A program made the translations under genes and the position numbers. From JBOGOC01 sp050747525 (GTDB lineage Bacteria; Acidobacteriota; Polarisedimenticolia; JACPZX01; DASXTC01), in contig JBOGOC010000035.1 in the NCBI GenBank assembly GCA_050747525.1, positions 1 through 64,000 on the forward strand: a DNA stretch of 64,000 nucleotides, written 5' to 3'. The notes under the pieces are model-generated. The model worked only from the letters and a program-made list of their open reading frames with translations. It searched no databases and had not been told where the DNA came from. Positions 27,152-35,664 of this stretch are shown piece by piece. Each line of letters starts with the position of its first letter. Position 1 is the stretch's first letter.

Positions 27152-28546
27152 ATGTATCTCGCCTGCCGCGGGATCGGTGTGAGGTGCGTCACGCGCCTCG
27201 CCATGGTCGCCGCCGTCGTGACGATGTGCGCGCCCGCCATGGCGCAGAACAAGAAGAACTCCTGGGAAGTGTTCATCTACTTCGGGGGGTTCTTCGGAAA
27301 TGACGTGCCCACCGCAACGCAGTTCGGGGAAATTCAGACCTACAGGACGGAGCCTTCGTTCGCCGACATCGGGGACCCTTCGGATCCGAACAACCTGGCC
27401 CACGTCTTCACCCCCAATATGGGACTGGTGGGTGGAGACGGAACCGGCGATCCGAACTACCCCCTGAACACGGATCAGGGGAGCGTCTTCCAGAACGCCC
27501 CGTGCGTGTTCAACAACTTCCCCTTGACCGGGCCCGGCGATCCCCGCGCCCCGTTTTTCGACGAATGTGATCAGGATCAGGAATCGCGCTATCTCTACAA
27601 TGCTTCGGGCATCGTCACGAACGGCGAGATCCAGACTGACGACACGGAGTTCTCGCTCGGCCTCCGCGGAGGCTACAACATCACCCGCCACTGGGAAGTC
27701 GAGCTGGACCTGGGTTTCGGCAAGCAGCGGCTCGACCTGACGCAGAACCTCGACCCTCTGCTGACCGCCTCGGTCAACAGCCTCTCCGATCCCAGGGCAG
27801 CGGACCTGGCGAGATTCTATGAGTTCACGTGGGCAAACGTCGACTATGGAAGCATCGTGCCCGCCGGAGCGCCCCAGGAGCATCCCAGCGTCATCTCCAG
27901 CCGGAAAGCGAACGATCCGACCTACAACATCCCGATGTACTACCCGGTGCCGGTGGGCTTCGCCGGAACGCCTCCGCCCGGCGAGACCTTCGAGGACGTC
28001 ACCGGATTCGTGAACCGCGTCTTCCAGGATCCGACCGCGTGGCGAAACCGGGGAAACCAGATCAACATCGACTACTTCTCCGTGTCGCTCAGCGGCGTCT
28101 ACAACTTCAACACCAAGGCCGACAGCCGGGTCATCCCTTATCTGTCCGCGGGCGTCGGCTCCTGGATCCGCAACTTCGACGACCCCTACGATGGCGGCAG
28201 CACCAGCTACTACCTGGGGGGAGCCGGGATCCGCTTCTTCGTGAACGAGATTTTCTCTTTCCGGGCCGACGCGCGCTACATCAGCTACATGGACGACTCG
28301 TTCGAGATCACCGGCTCGCTCAACAACTTCAACCTCCCGGACCGGGAAGCCTTCGGCGAGTGCGAGCGCGACCAGCGCAACCCGGCCCCGCCGTGCTCGG
28401 GGACCGCCGGTCAGCCGCCACCGATCGAGTACGCCTTTCCCGATCTGGGGGGAGGGGGAGGCAACGCCGAGATTCGCGTGGATGCCGAGCTGGACGACTT
28501 CTACGAGATCCGGATCGGCTTCGACGTGATTCTGGGCGGGAAGTAA
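27152..28546 (+). CDS. Outer-membrane beta-barrel protein
   Basis: The protein has 464 aa. A signal peptide ends at AMAQN near residue 32. Alternating hydrophobic strands start with WEVFIYFGGFFGND and include FSLGLRGGYNITRHWEVELD and VIPYLSAGVGSWI, ending FYEIRIGFDVILGGK. This pattern fits an OmpA-like or OMP_b-brl barrel. Long extracellular inserts are polar. Two inserts carry similar Cys-bearing pieces (ECDQDQ and ECERDQ), which may form disulfides. The ATG at 27152 is chosen because GGAGGGAGAGG lies just upstream and it yields the signal peptide. Function (porin, adhesin) is unknown. Confidence 0.82.
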   Translation: MYLACRGIGVRCVTRLAMVAAVVTMCAPAMAQNKKNSWEVFIYFGGFFGNDVPTATQFGEIQTYRTEPSFADIGDPSDPNNLAHVFTPNMGLVGGDGTGDPNYPLNTDQGSVFQNAPCVFNNFPLTGPGDPRAPFFDECDQDQESRYLYNASGIVTNGEIQTDDTEFSLGLRGGYNITRHWEVELDLGFGKQRLDLTQNLDPLLTASVNSLSDPRAADLARFYEFTWANVDYGSIVPAGAPQEHPSVISSRKANDPTYNIPMYYPVPVGFAGTPPPGETFEDVTGFVNRVFQDPTAWRNRGNQINIDYFSVSLSGVYNFNTKADSRVIPYLSAGVGSWIRNFDDPYDGGSTSYYLGGAGIRFFVNEIFSFRADARYISYMDDSFEITGSLNNFNLPDREAFGECERDQRNPAPPCSGTAGQPPPIEYAFPDLGGGGGNAEIRVDAELDDFYEIRIGFDVILGGK

Positions 28547-28552
28547 CGCTTC

Positions 28553-28582
28553 TTGACAGGGGATCTGGCGATCCCCTATAAT
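28553..28582 (+). promoter_or_regulatory. Consensus sigma70 promoter of rpsA
   Basis: TTGACA (28553-28558), 18-base spacer, TATAAT (28577-28582): both hexamers are perfect. The spacer is filled by a perfect 7-bp inverted repeat. Transcription would begin near 28589, about 145 bases before the rpsA ATG. Confidence 0.88.
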
Positions 28583-28586
28583 TTTT
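28559..28586 (+). terminator. Hairpin plus T-rich run overlapping the rpsA promoter
   Basis: GGGGATC / GATCCCC with loop TGGC (28559-28576), followed by TATAATTTTT. It reads as a Rho-independent terminator of the upstream outer-membrane protein gene, starting 13 bases after its stop. The T-run doubles as the -10 box of the next promoter. Confidence 0.6.
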
Positions 28587-28734
28587 GTTTTCATTAGTTT
28601 AGGCTCACTGCGCCCGACGAAGGACGCGCCCCGGGCGACGAAGACATGTGAGGGGATGGGCGCGTTCAGCGCCGTCGGCGCCTCTGCCGCCGCCGGACGC
28701 CGGCCATCAACCAGCAGGAGGTCAACGAAACGAC

Positions 28735-30570
28735 ATGGATGTACAGAAGGACGTGAAGACCGAAGAGCTCGCCCCCGCCGAGGAAGGAGCCCGCCGCAAG
28801 AAGGCGCGCGCCGGAGGCCCCATCGCCGGCGTGTCCGGCGCGCCAGGGAGCGCCCCCGACGCAGGGGAGCTGAGCCGCGAGGACTACGAGAAGCTGCTCG
28901 ACATGTACGACGTCAGCTTCAAGAACCTCGCCGAGGGTGAGGTGGTGCGCGGCAAGGTGCTCAAGGTCCTGCCGAGCGAGGTGATCGTGGATGTCGGCTA
29001 CAAGTCCGAAGGGATCATCGACATCGACGAGTTCACCGACGCCGCGGGGCGCGTGCACGTCGCCGTGGGCGATCAGGTCGACGTCCTGCTGGAGAAGACC
29101 GAGAACAAGGAAGGCTACGTCGTCCTCTCCAAGGAAAAAGCGGAGAAGATGAAGATCTGGGAGGAGGTGGAGCGCGCCTACAACACCGGCGCCGTCATCT
29201 CCGGCCGGGTCATCGAGCGCATCAAGGGAGGCCTGGCCGTGGACATCGGCGTGCGCGCCTTCCTTCCCGGATCGCTCGTGGACATCCGTCCCGTGCGCAA
29301 CCTCGATTCGCTGCGGAACAAGGAGTTCCGCATGCGCGTGATCAAGGTCAACAAGCGCCGCGGCAATATCGTGCTCTCCCGCAAAGCCGTGCTCGAGGAA
29401 GAGAACCAGGAGAAGAAGCGCAAGACACTGGAGACTCTCGAGGAAGGAAAGCGGGTCAAGGGGATCGTCAAGAACATCACCGGCTACGGCGCCTTCCTGG
29501 ACCTCGGGGGCATCGACGGCCTGCTGCACATCACCGACATGTCCTGGGGACGGATCAACCATCCCTCCGAGCTGTTCGCGGTCGGGGACGAAGTCGAGGT
29601 GGTGGTGCTGAAGTTCGACAAGCAGACGGAGCGTGTCTCGCTGGGGTTCAAGCAGCTCAAGACCGACCCGTGGGAGAAAGTGGGGGACCGCTACCCCTCC
29701 GGCACCCGCATCAAGGGGAAGGTGGTCAGCCTCACCGACTACGGCGCCTTCATCGAGCTGGAGGAGGGGGTCGAGGGCTTGATCCACGTCTCGGAGATGT
29801 CGTGGACCAAGAAGGTCAAGCATCCCTCGAAGATCCTCAACATCGGCGACACGGTGGATGCCGTCATCCTCGACGTGGACCTGAAACAGCGCAGGCTCTC
29901 GCTCGGGCTCAAGCAGACCGAGCCCAATCCCTGGGTCCTCATCGGCGAGAAGTACCAGGTCGGCTCGCGGATCACCGGCAAGGTGCGCAACCTGACCGAT
30001 TTCGGCGCCTTCGTGGAGGTGGAGGAGGGGATCGACGGACTCATCCACATCTCGGACCTGTCCTGGACGCGCCGCATCAAGCATCCATCCGAGGTGCTCA
30101 AGAAGGGTGACACCGTCGAGGCGATGATCCTGAAGATCGACGCCGAGAACCAGCGCCTCTCTCTTGGACTGAAGCAGCTCGGCCCGAACGTCTGGGACGA
30201 TTTCTTCGCACACCACAAGGTGGGGGACACCATCGTCGGCCGGATCGTGAGGCTCACCGACTTCGGCGTGTTCGTCGAGATCGCCGAGGGGGTCGAGGGT
30301 CTGGTCCACGTCTCCGAGCTGGCCGAGGATCGGGTCGAGCATCCCAAGGATCGCTTCGCCGTGGACCAGATGGTGCGCGCGAAGGTCATCAAGATGGACG
30401 CCGCGGAGCGCAAGATCGGGCTCTCGATCAAGTCCGCCGCAGCGGAAGGAGGAGACCCGATCGATCTCGAGTCCTACCGCACCGGCCGCGGCGGGGGCGC
30501 AACGATCGGAGATGTGGTCGGAGGCTTCGCCGGATCGTCAGAGGAGTCGGACAGTGACACAGACGAATAG
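28735..30570 (+). CDS. rpsA: 30S ribosomal protein S1
   Basis: Binds mRNA on the small subunit and helps start translation. The 611-aa protein has a basic/acidic N-terminal extension of about 65 residues. Six S1 (OB-fold) domains follow, starting near residue 67. The last four are strongly alike, each with a GYGAF/DFGAF-type strand, GLIHISDLSW, and LSLGLKQ. Six domains is the full proteobacterial complement. The ATG at 28735 has AGGAGG about 13 bases upstream. It is followed by a HU/IHF gene, as in the rpsA-ihfB pair of many bacteria. Confidence 0.96.
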   Translation: MDVQKDVKTEELAPAEEGARRKKARAGGPIAGVSGAPGSAPDAGELSREDYEKLLDMYDVSFKNLAEGEVVRGKVLKVLPSEVIVDVGYKSEGIIDIDEFTDAAGRVHVAVGDQVDVLLEKTENKEGYVVLSKEKAEKMKIWEEVERAYNTGAVISGRVIERIKGGLAVDIGVRAFLPGSLVDIRPVRNLDSLRNKEFRMRVIKVNKRRGNIVLSRKAVLEEENQEKKRKTLETLEEGKRVKGIVKNITGYGAFLDLGGIDGLLHITDMSWGRINHPSELFAVGDEVEVVVLKFDKQTERVSLGFKQLKTDPWEKVGDRYPSGTRIKGKVVSLTDYGAFIELEEGVEGLIHVSEMSWTKKVKHPSKILNIGDTVDAVILDVDLKQRRLSLGLKQTEPNPWVLIGEKYQVGSRITGKVRNLTDFGAFVEVEEGIDGLIHISDLSWTRRIKHPSEVLKKGDTVEAMILKIDAENQRLSLGLKQLGPNVWDDFFAHHKVGDTIVGRIVRLTDFGVFVEIAEGVEGLVHVSELAEDRVEHPKDRFAVDQMVRAKVIKMDAAERKIGLSIKSAAAEGGDPIDLESYRTGRGGGATIGDVVGGFAGSSEESDSDTDE

Positions 30571-30607
30571 GATGGATCCCCCCGAGGGCGGCGAGTCCCG
30601 GGGTGCC

Positions 30608-30883
30608 ATGACGAAGGCGGAGCTCGTGGAGGAGGTTTCCCGGGTCTCCGACCTCACCAAGAAGCACGCCGAAGTCATCGTCAAGACGGTGTTCGATTCC
30701 ATCATCGAGGCGCTCCACAAGGACCAGAAGATCGAGCTGCGCGGATTCGGCAGCTTCCGCATCCGGCAGCGCCGATCGCGCCAGGGCCGAAATCCCAAGA
30801 CGGGTGAGAAGGTGCACGTGCCCGCGAAGAAGATCCCCTACTTCAAGCCGGGCAAGGAGCTCAAAGATCTGATCAACCGTTGA
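30608..30883 (+). CDS. HU/IHF family DNA-binding protein (IhfB-like by position)
   Basis: A 91-aa DNA-bending protein. It starts MTKAELVEEVSRVSDLTKKH, with the saddle KIELRGFGSFRIRQRRSRQG, the arm RNPKTGEKVHVPAKKI, and ends YFKPGKELKDLINR. This is the second HU/IHF paralogue in the window. Position right after rpsA matches ihfB. The ATG at 30608 gives the normal family N-terminus; ATG 30572 or GTG 30554 would add 12-18 residues. It is coupled to the HIT gene (TGATG). Confidence 0.92.
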   Translation: MTKAELVEEVSRVSDLTKKHAEVIVKTVFDSIIEALHKDQKIELRGFGSFRIRQRRSRQGRNPKTGEKVHVPAKKIPYFKPGKELKDLINR

Positions 30884-31398
30884 TGAAAAGTCTCCTCTCC
30901 CCCTGGAGGTATTCCTACCTGGTCCAGGAGCGGCCCGCCGCAGAGTGCATCTTCTGCGATGCCCTTGCCCACGCAGACGACCACGAGAGCCTGATCGTCC
31001 ATCGCGGGCGGGAGAACTTCGTCATCCTGAACCTCTATCCGTACACCAACGGCCACCTCATGGTGGTCCCCAACACCCACGTGGCGGCCCCCTCGTCGAG
31101 CACACCCTCTCAGCGCGCCGAGCTGATGGAGCTGGCGTCGGCCTGCGAGGCCGCCCTGAGGGCCGCCTATCGTGCCGACGGGGTCAACCTGGGCATGAAC
31201 CTGGGCCGGGCGGCCGGCGCGGGCATCGAGGCTCACTACCACCTGCACGTCGTGCCCCGATGGGAAGGGGACACCAACTTCATGGCCGTCACCGCCGAGA
31301 CGCGCATCATCCCCGAGTCGCTTCAGGTCAGCAAGGCACGCGTGAAGGAGGCGCTCGTGCGGCTGCTGGCGGCCCCTGGCGGGCCCGTGCATGCCTGA
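30883..31398 (+). CDS. HIT-family nucleotide hydrolase/phosphorylase
   Basis: A histidine-triad protein of 171 aa. The triad HYHLHVVPRW (H-x-H-x-H-xx) is near residues 118-127; the middle of the fold has ENFVILNLYPYTNGHLMVVP. N-terminal CIFCDAL is the zinc-like CxxC common in the Ap4A phosphorylase/hydrolase branch. Likely substrates are dinucleoside polyphosphates such as Ap4A (family knowledge). The ATG overlaps the upstream TGA by one base. Its last bases overlap the miaB start. Exact reaction cannot be told from sequence. Confidence 0.9.
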   Translation: MKSLLSPWRYSYLVQERPAAECIFCDALAHADDHESLIVHRGRENFVILNLYPYTNGHLMVVPNTHVAAPSSSTPSQRAELMELASACEAALRAAYRADGVNLGMNLGRAAGAGIEAHYHLHVVPRWEGDTNFMAVTAETRIIPESLQVSKARVKEALVRLLAAPGGPVHA

Positions 31399-32803
31399 GC
31401 TGCTGCCCATCCGGCATCGAGGCCCTCGCAGCCTGGCGGCCGGCCCCGCCCCCTCTTTCAGCCCCGGTCCTCCCGACGGCCTGGAGGATCTGAAGACCTT
31501 TCACATCGAGACCTGGGGCTGCCAGATGAACGAGCACGACTCGGAAAAGATGGCCGGCGCCCTCCATGCCATGGGCCTGACGCCCGCGTCGGGAGCGGCC
31601 GAGGCGGACGTCGTCCTCCTGAACACATGCTCGGTGCGGGAGAAGGCCGCCCACAAGGTCTTCACCCGGCTGGGGCAGCTCCGGCTGCACAAGCTCGCCC
31701 GTCCGCACATGGTCCTGGGGGTGTGCGGGTGCGTGGCCCAGCAGGAGCAGCGCCGCATCTTCCGGCGCGCTCCCTACGTGGACCTGGTCATGGGCCCGCG
31801 GCGCATCAGCTCGCTCCCCGAGCTCATTAAGGCTTCGCGGGCGCGTCGGCACGTCCTGGGAGCTCTCGATCCGCGCGACGCTCTGGCCCCAGAGGACGAA
31901 GCCGTCCGTCGCGTTTCCCGCACGCGGGCCTACGTGACGGTCATGGAGGGGTGCAACAAGACGTGCACGTTCTGCATCGTCCCCTTCACGCGGGGACGCG
32001 AGGCGTACCGCGCCCCCGCGTCCATCCTGCGGGAGGCGCGCGAGTGCATCGATCAGGGCCTCCCCGAGATCCAGCTGCTGGGGCAGAACGTGAATGCCTG
32101 GCGCTACCGCGGGGAGGGGCCCGCCGATTTCGCCGGGCTGCTGGGAGCGACGGCCATGCTCCCCGGCCTGAAGCGACTGCGGTTCACCACCAGCCATCCT
32201 CTGCACTTCAGGGATCCCATCATCGACGCCATGGCCGCCCATCCCGTCATCTGCCCGCACCTGCACCTGCCGGTCCAGTCAGGCTCTGACACCGTGCTGG
32301 CGCGCATGCGGCGCGGCTACACCCGAGCCGACTATCTTGGCCGGGTGGCGCGCCTGAGGGAGAAGGTCCCGGGCGTGGCGCTCTCCACGGACATCATCGT
32401 CGGGTTCCCCGGAGAGACCGAGGAGGACTTCCGCCTCACTCTCGACCTGGTGCGGGAAGTGCGCTACGACTCCCTCTATTCCTTCGTCTACTCGCCGCGC
32501 CCCGGCACGCCCGCCACGGAGCTTCCCGACGACGTGCCGGCCGCCGGGAAGATGGAGCGCCTCCACCGGGTGCAGGAGTTGCAGGCCGTCATCCAGGCCG
32601 AGCAGCTGCGGACCTGGGTCGGCAGGGAGGTGGAGGTGCTCGTAGACGGGCCCTCAGCGCGAGGAGGCCAGGCGGCTGGGCGCACGGGCCGCAACCACCT
32701 GGTGAACCTGGAGGCCGGCCCCGAGGCCGTGGGCCGGTTCCTGAACGTCAGAATCACTTCGGCGGGCCCGAACAGTCTTTGCGGCGCCCCCGTAGCCCCT
32801 TGA
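31391..32803 (+). CDS. miaB: tRNA-2-methylthio-N6-dimethylallyladenosine synthase
   Basis: Radical-SAM methylthiotransferase that thiomethylates i6A37 in tRNA. After a 33-residue Pro-rich lead the UPF0004 domain starts (TFHIETWGCQMNEHDSEKM), with further cluster cysteines in LNTCSVRE and GVCGCVAQ. The radical-SAM motif CNKTCTFC is near residue 188. LPVQSGSDTVLARMRRGYTR follows, and a C-terminal TRAM domain from about 402. The 470-aa length and WGCQMNEHDS favour MiaB over RimO or MtaB. Its TGA stop lies inside the -35 hexamer of the next promoter. miaA is not in the window. Confidence 0.94.
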   Translation: MPELLPIRHRGPRSLAAGPAPSFSPGPPDGLEDLKTFHIETWGCQMNEHDSEKMAGALHAMGLTPASGAAEADVVLLNTCSVREKAAHKVFTRLGQLRLHKLARPHMVLGVCGCVAQQEQRRIFRRAPYVDLVMGPRRISSLPELIKASRARRHVLGALDPRDALAPEDEAVRRVSRTRAYVTVMEGCNKTCTFCIVPFTRGREAYRAPASILREARECIDQGLPEIQLLGQNVNAWRYRGEGPADFAGLLGATAMLPGLKRLRFTTSHPLHFRDPIIDAMAAHPVICPHLHLPVQSGSDTVLARMRRGYTRADYLGRVARLREKVPGVALSTDIIVGFPGETEEDFRLTLDLVREVRYDSLYSFVYSPRPGTPATELPDDVPAAGKMERLHRVQELQAVIQAEQLRTWVGREVEVLVDGPSARGGQAAGRTGRNHLVNLEAGPEAVGRFLNVRITSAGPNSLCGAPVAP

Positions 32804-32828
32804 CTTCGGCATGCCGCCAGAATATAGA
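32800..32828 (+). promoter_or_regulatory. Sigma70-type promoter of the bifunctional nuclease-type gene
   Basis: TTGACT (32800-32805), 17-base spacer, TATAGA (32823-32828). The miaB stop TGA (32801-32803) is embedded in the -35. The leader to the ATG is about 25 bases. Confidence 0.65.
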
Positions 32829-32859
32829 TGGTGCAGCGCACGGAAACGGTGAGGGAACG

Positions 32860-33348
32860 ATGTCCATCGAGATGAAGATCAAGGGGCTGATGATGGATCC
32901 CATCAATGGGATGCCCATCATCGTCCTGAAGGACCCTCACGGCGACGCCGTTCTGCCGATCTGGGTGGGCCTGTTCGAGGCCAACGCCATCGCCCTGCAG
33001 ATGGAGAAGATCGGCACCCCACGCCCGATGACCCACGACCTGCTCAAGAGCTTCCTGCAGAACCTGGGGGCCCGCATCGAAAAGGTGGTCATCAGCGACC
33101 TCAAGGAAAACACCTTCTACGCCGTGATTCACGTCCTGCAGCAGAACGGGTCCCTCGTTGAGGTCGATTCCCGCCCCAGCGACGCCATCGCCCTGGCCTT
33201 GCGCGCCGAGGCGCCCATCTTCGTGGAAGAGGATGTCATCACCCGCGCCAAGAGCATCGACATGGCCAAGGATGCCGGCGAATCCGACCGACTGCGCCAG
33301 TGGCTCGAAAAGCTCGACCCCGAGGATCTCGGCAAGTACGAGATGTAA
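32860..33348 (+). CDS. Bifunctional nuclease-domain (BFN, DUF151) protein
   Basis: A 162-aa single-domain protein. It has the family hallmarks MPIIVLKDPHGDAVLPIWVG, EANAIALQMEK and SRPSDAIALALRAEAPIFVEE. The C-terminal UVR-like extension is short and charged. Plant and bacterial members are reported to have RNase/DNase activity (family knowledge); the bacterial role is not well established. GAGGGAA lies 5 bases before the ATG. It is monocistronic: its own promoter is upstream and the parA promoter follows directly. Confidence 0.9.
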   Translation: MSIEMKIKGLMMDPINGMPIIVLKDPHGDAVLPIWVGLFEANAIALQMEKIGTPRPMTHDLLKSFLQNLGARIEKVVISDLKENTFYAVIHVLQQNGSLVEVDSRPSDAIALALRAEAPIFVEEDVITRAKSIDMAKDAGESDRLRQWLEKLDPEDLGKYEM

Positions 33349-33352
33349 TTCC

Positions 33353-33382
33353 TTGACAGCCTGCTCCACCCCTCCCTAGAAT
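33353..33382 (+). promoter_or_regulatory. Sigma70-type promoter of parA-parB
   Basis: TTGACA (33353-33358), 18-base spacer, TAGAAT (33377-33382). It starts 4 bases after the upstream TAA. Leader to parA is about 75 bases. No parS-like palindrome (TGTTNCACGTGAAACA) is visible in it. Confidence 0.78.
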
Positions 33383-33463
33383 GAGTCGCTCTCCTGGAGC
33401 GCTCGTCCCGGAGTGACCAGCGCGACCGCCCCGAGAGCCCCGCGACGTGACCCTCGGTAGAGA

Positions 33464-34219
33464 ATGATCCTGGCCATAGCCAACCAAAAGGGGGGAGTGG
33501 GCAAGACCACCACGGCGATCAACCTTGGCGCCGCTCTTGCCCAGAAGGGACTCAAGACCCTGCTCGTCGATCTCGACCCGCAGGGCAACTGCACTCTTTC
33601 CTACCTCGAGCGGGACACCGAGCGGAAGTCGGTCTACGAGGCCCTGGTGGAGCCCAACCTGACCCTGCGCGACGTTGTGCTCAAATCGCCGATCCTCTAT
33701 CTGGATGTGATCCCCTCGCGCATCTCCCTGGCCAAGCTGGAGAGCCGCCTCGTGGGTGAGCTGGACAGCCACTTCAGGCTCAAGGACCGGATGAAAGACA
33801 TCATCCCGGACTACGAGTACATCATCATCGACACGCCGCCCACCCTGGGGCTGCTCACCATCAACGCGCTGGTGGCGGCCACTCATCTACTGGTCCCCGT
33901 GCAGAGCTCCTACTTCTCGCTGGAAGGGACCGACGACCTGCTCGAGACCTTCGAGAAAGTGAAGGCGCGTCCCAACCCGGACCTCCAGCTGCTCGGCGTC
34001 CTCATCACGCTGCACGACAAGAGGACGGTGCTGGGACGGGACATCCGCAAGCAGATCGTGCAGGTGTTCGGCGACAAGGTCTTCAAGACCGTGATCGCCA
34101 AGAACGTCCGTCTCGAAGAGAGCCCCGCCTACAAAGAATCGATCTTCAGCTTCGCTCCCGACAGCAGCGGGGCTCTCGACTATTACCGTCTTTCCGAGGA
34201 GGTGATTGGACGTGTCTAA
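33464..34219 (+). CDS. parA: Chromosome partitioning ATPase ParA/Soj
   Basis: Walker-type ATPase that drives ParB-parS segregation on the nucleoid. The 251-aa protein has the deviant Walker A KGGVGKTT at residues 9-16 with the signature lysine, the Walker A' region LLVDLDPQGN, and Walker B IIIDTPPTLG. No N-terminal helix-turn-helix, so it is the small Soj-like chromosomal type. The parB start overlaps its 3' end by 8 bases. The usual gidA-gidB neighbours are absent, and no replication-origin genes lie in the window. Confidence 0.95.
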   Translation: MILAIANQKGGVGKTTTAINLGAALAQKGLKTLLVDLDPQGNCTLSYLERDTERKSVYEALVEPNLTLRDVVLKSPILYLDVIPSRISLAKLESRLVGELDSHFRLKDRMKDIIPDYEYIIIDTPPTLGLLTINALVAATHLLVPVQSSYFSLEGTDDLLETFEKVKARPNPDLQLLGVLITLHDKRTVLGRDIRKQIVQVFGDKVFKTVIAKNVRLEESPAYKESIFSFAPDSSGALDYYRLSEEVIGRV

Positions 34220-35090
34220 GCTGCGCGGACTGCCTGGCGAGATGAAGATGAGGCATGACTTCCATTTCGTGGAGGAGCTGGCCACGCCGCGCGAGCAGCG
34301 CGAGGTGGGACGCATGGTCGATCTGGAGCAGATCGACGTGAACCCGCATCAGCCCCGCAAGACGCTGGGCGACCTGGCCGACCTGATCTCTTCGATCAAA
34401 GAGAAAGGGGTCCTCGAGCCGGTCCTGGTGAGGGCCGTCGGCGCCCGCTACCAGATCATCGCCGGCGAGCGCCGCTATCACGCGAGCCTCGCGGCCGGGC
34501 TCACGCAAATCCCGTGCATCGTGATGGAAGTGGACGAGAGGGGAGTGCTCGAGATCTCCCTCATCGAGAATCTCCAGCGTCGCGACCTGACTCCTTTCGA
34601 AGAAGCGGATGCCGTTCACTATCTGTGCGAGCGATTCGATTACACGCACGAGAAGGTTGCCCAGAAGCTGAGCAAGTCGCGGAGCAGCATCACCGAGCTT
34701 CTTTCTCTGGCGGGAATCCCTGAAGAAATACGCGAGGAGTGTCGGCGTGCCGACATCTCAAGTAAGTCTTTACTCATCGAGATCGCGCGGCAGAACTCGC
34801 TCGAGGACATGCGATCGCTCGTCGCCCTGATCGCCCGCGACGGGCTCTCCCGTGACGAGGCGCGCCGGATCAAGAACGCGCCCCCCGCGGAGGCCGAAGC
34901 GCCCGAGCCCGGCCAGGCCCGCGACGAAGCCACTCCCGATCGCCCCTTCGTCTTCCGGTTCGCGTCGCGCGAGCAGCGCTTCTCGATCAACTTGAAATTC
35001 GATCGGCCTCAGGTTCGCAAGGACGAGGTCATCTCGGCGCTGCGCGATCTCATTCGCCAGATCGAGAGCTCGGAAGACATCCCGGGCTGA
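34212..35090 (+). CDS. parB: Chromosome partitioning protein ParB/Spo0J
   Basis: CTP-dependent clamp that loads at parS and activates ParA. The 292-aa protein has the N-terminal CTPase motif GERRYHAS near residue 86 (canonical GERRxRA) and ENLQRRDLTPFEEA near 118. A helix-turn-helix follows (EKVAQKLSKSRSSITELL). The C-terminal part after 240 is the dimer domain. GTG 34212 is preferred over TTG 34206 because GGAGGTGA lies 8 bases upstream. It overlaps parA by 8 bases. Its TGA abuts the stop of the convergent gene with no gap. Confidence 0.94.
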   Translation: MSKLRGLPGEMKMRHDFHFVEELATPREQREVGRMVDLEQIDVNPHQPRKTLGDLADLISSIKEKGVLEPVLVRAVGARYQIIAGERRYHASLAAGLTQIPCIVMEVDERGVLEISLIENLQRRDLTPFEEADAVHYLCERFDYTHEKVAQKLSKSRSSITELLSLAGIPEEIREECRRADISSKSLLIEIARQNSLEDMRSLVALIARDGLSRDEARRIKNAPPAEAEAPEPGQARDEATPDRPFVFRFASREQRFSINLKFDRPQVRKDEVISALRDLIRQIESSEDIPG

Positions 35091-35573
35091 TCAGCGTCCG
35101 CGGAACCCGACGCTCAACCAGAGATCCGACTGAGCGTCTCCCTGATCGGGATCGATGCGCTGGACGCCGATCCCGAAGAGCACGGCCGAGTGAGAGAGCT
35201 CCCAGGCCCGGACCAGTAGCCCGCCGCGGTAGTAAGGATCGCCCTCGGTGTCACCATCTGCATCCTCGAACCGGACGATCCCCCCCGCCAGGAGAACCTC
35301 GAGCCGCCACGGAAGGATCCCCACCATCCCCAGCTCGAGCCCCGGCTCTCCACCCTCGAACAGATTCACATCGATGCTCCCGCGAGCCGCGAGCCACTGA
35401 GTGAACTGAACCTGCGCTCCGACCTGCGCCACGTATCCCGACCCCGACTCGAAGTCGACGAGCCGCCCATCCACAAGGAGCGAGACCGCCGGCAGCTCAT
35501 CGGGAACCGGCTGCGCGAGAGCCAGGCCAGGCAGAAAGAACGGGATTGCGAGAACGAACGCGAACCGCTTCAT
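35091..35573 (-). CDS. Small exported protein, probable outer-membrane beta-barrel
   Basis: A 160-aa protein with a clear signal peptide (FAFVLAIPFFLPGLALAQ, cleavage after ALA). The rest shows alternating strands such as VSLLVDGRLVDFES, YVAQVGAQVQFTQWLA and LWLSVGFRGR with a terminal aromatic/arginine end. The size fits an 8-stranded barrel. No catalytic residues are seen. It has its own start with GAGGATGAG upstream. It is convergent with parB. Neighbouring upstream gene is the transposase-like remnant on the same strand, 91 bases away. Confidence 0.7.
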   Translation of the reverse strand: MKRFAFVLAIPFFLPGLALAQPVPDELPAVSLLVDGRLVDFESGSGYVAQVGAQVQFTQWLAARGSIDVNLFEGGEPGLELGMVGILPWRLEVLLAGGIVRFEDADGDTEGDPYYRGGLLVRAWELSHSAVLFGIGVQRIDPDQGDAQSDLWLSVGFRGR

Positions 35574-35664
35574 CTCATCCTCCGTGGGTGACCCTGCAAA
35601 TGGGTGGCGCGCAGGTTAGCACGAGAAGAAGCCATCGCGACATTCCGGAGCCCACAAATCGCGT

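Noticed and set aside
33349..35090. A replication origin or parS sites next to parAB
   Set aside because: No parS-type palindrome, DnaA-box cluster, dnaA, dnaN or gidAB was seen.
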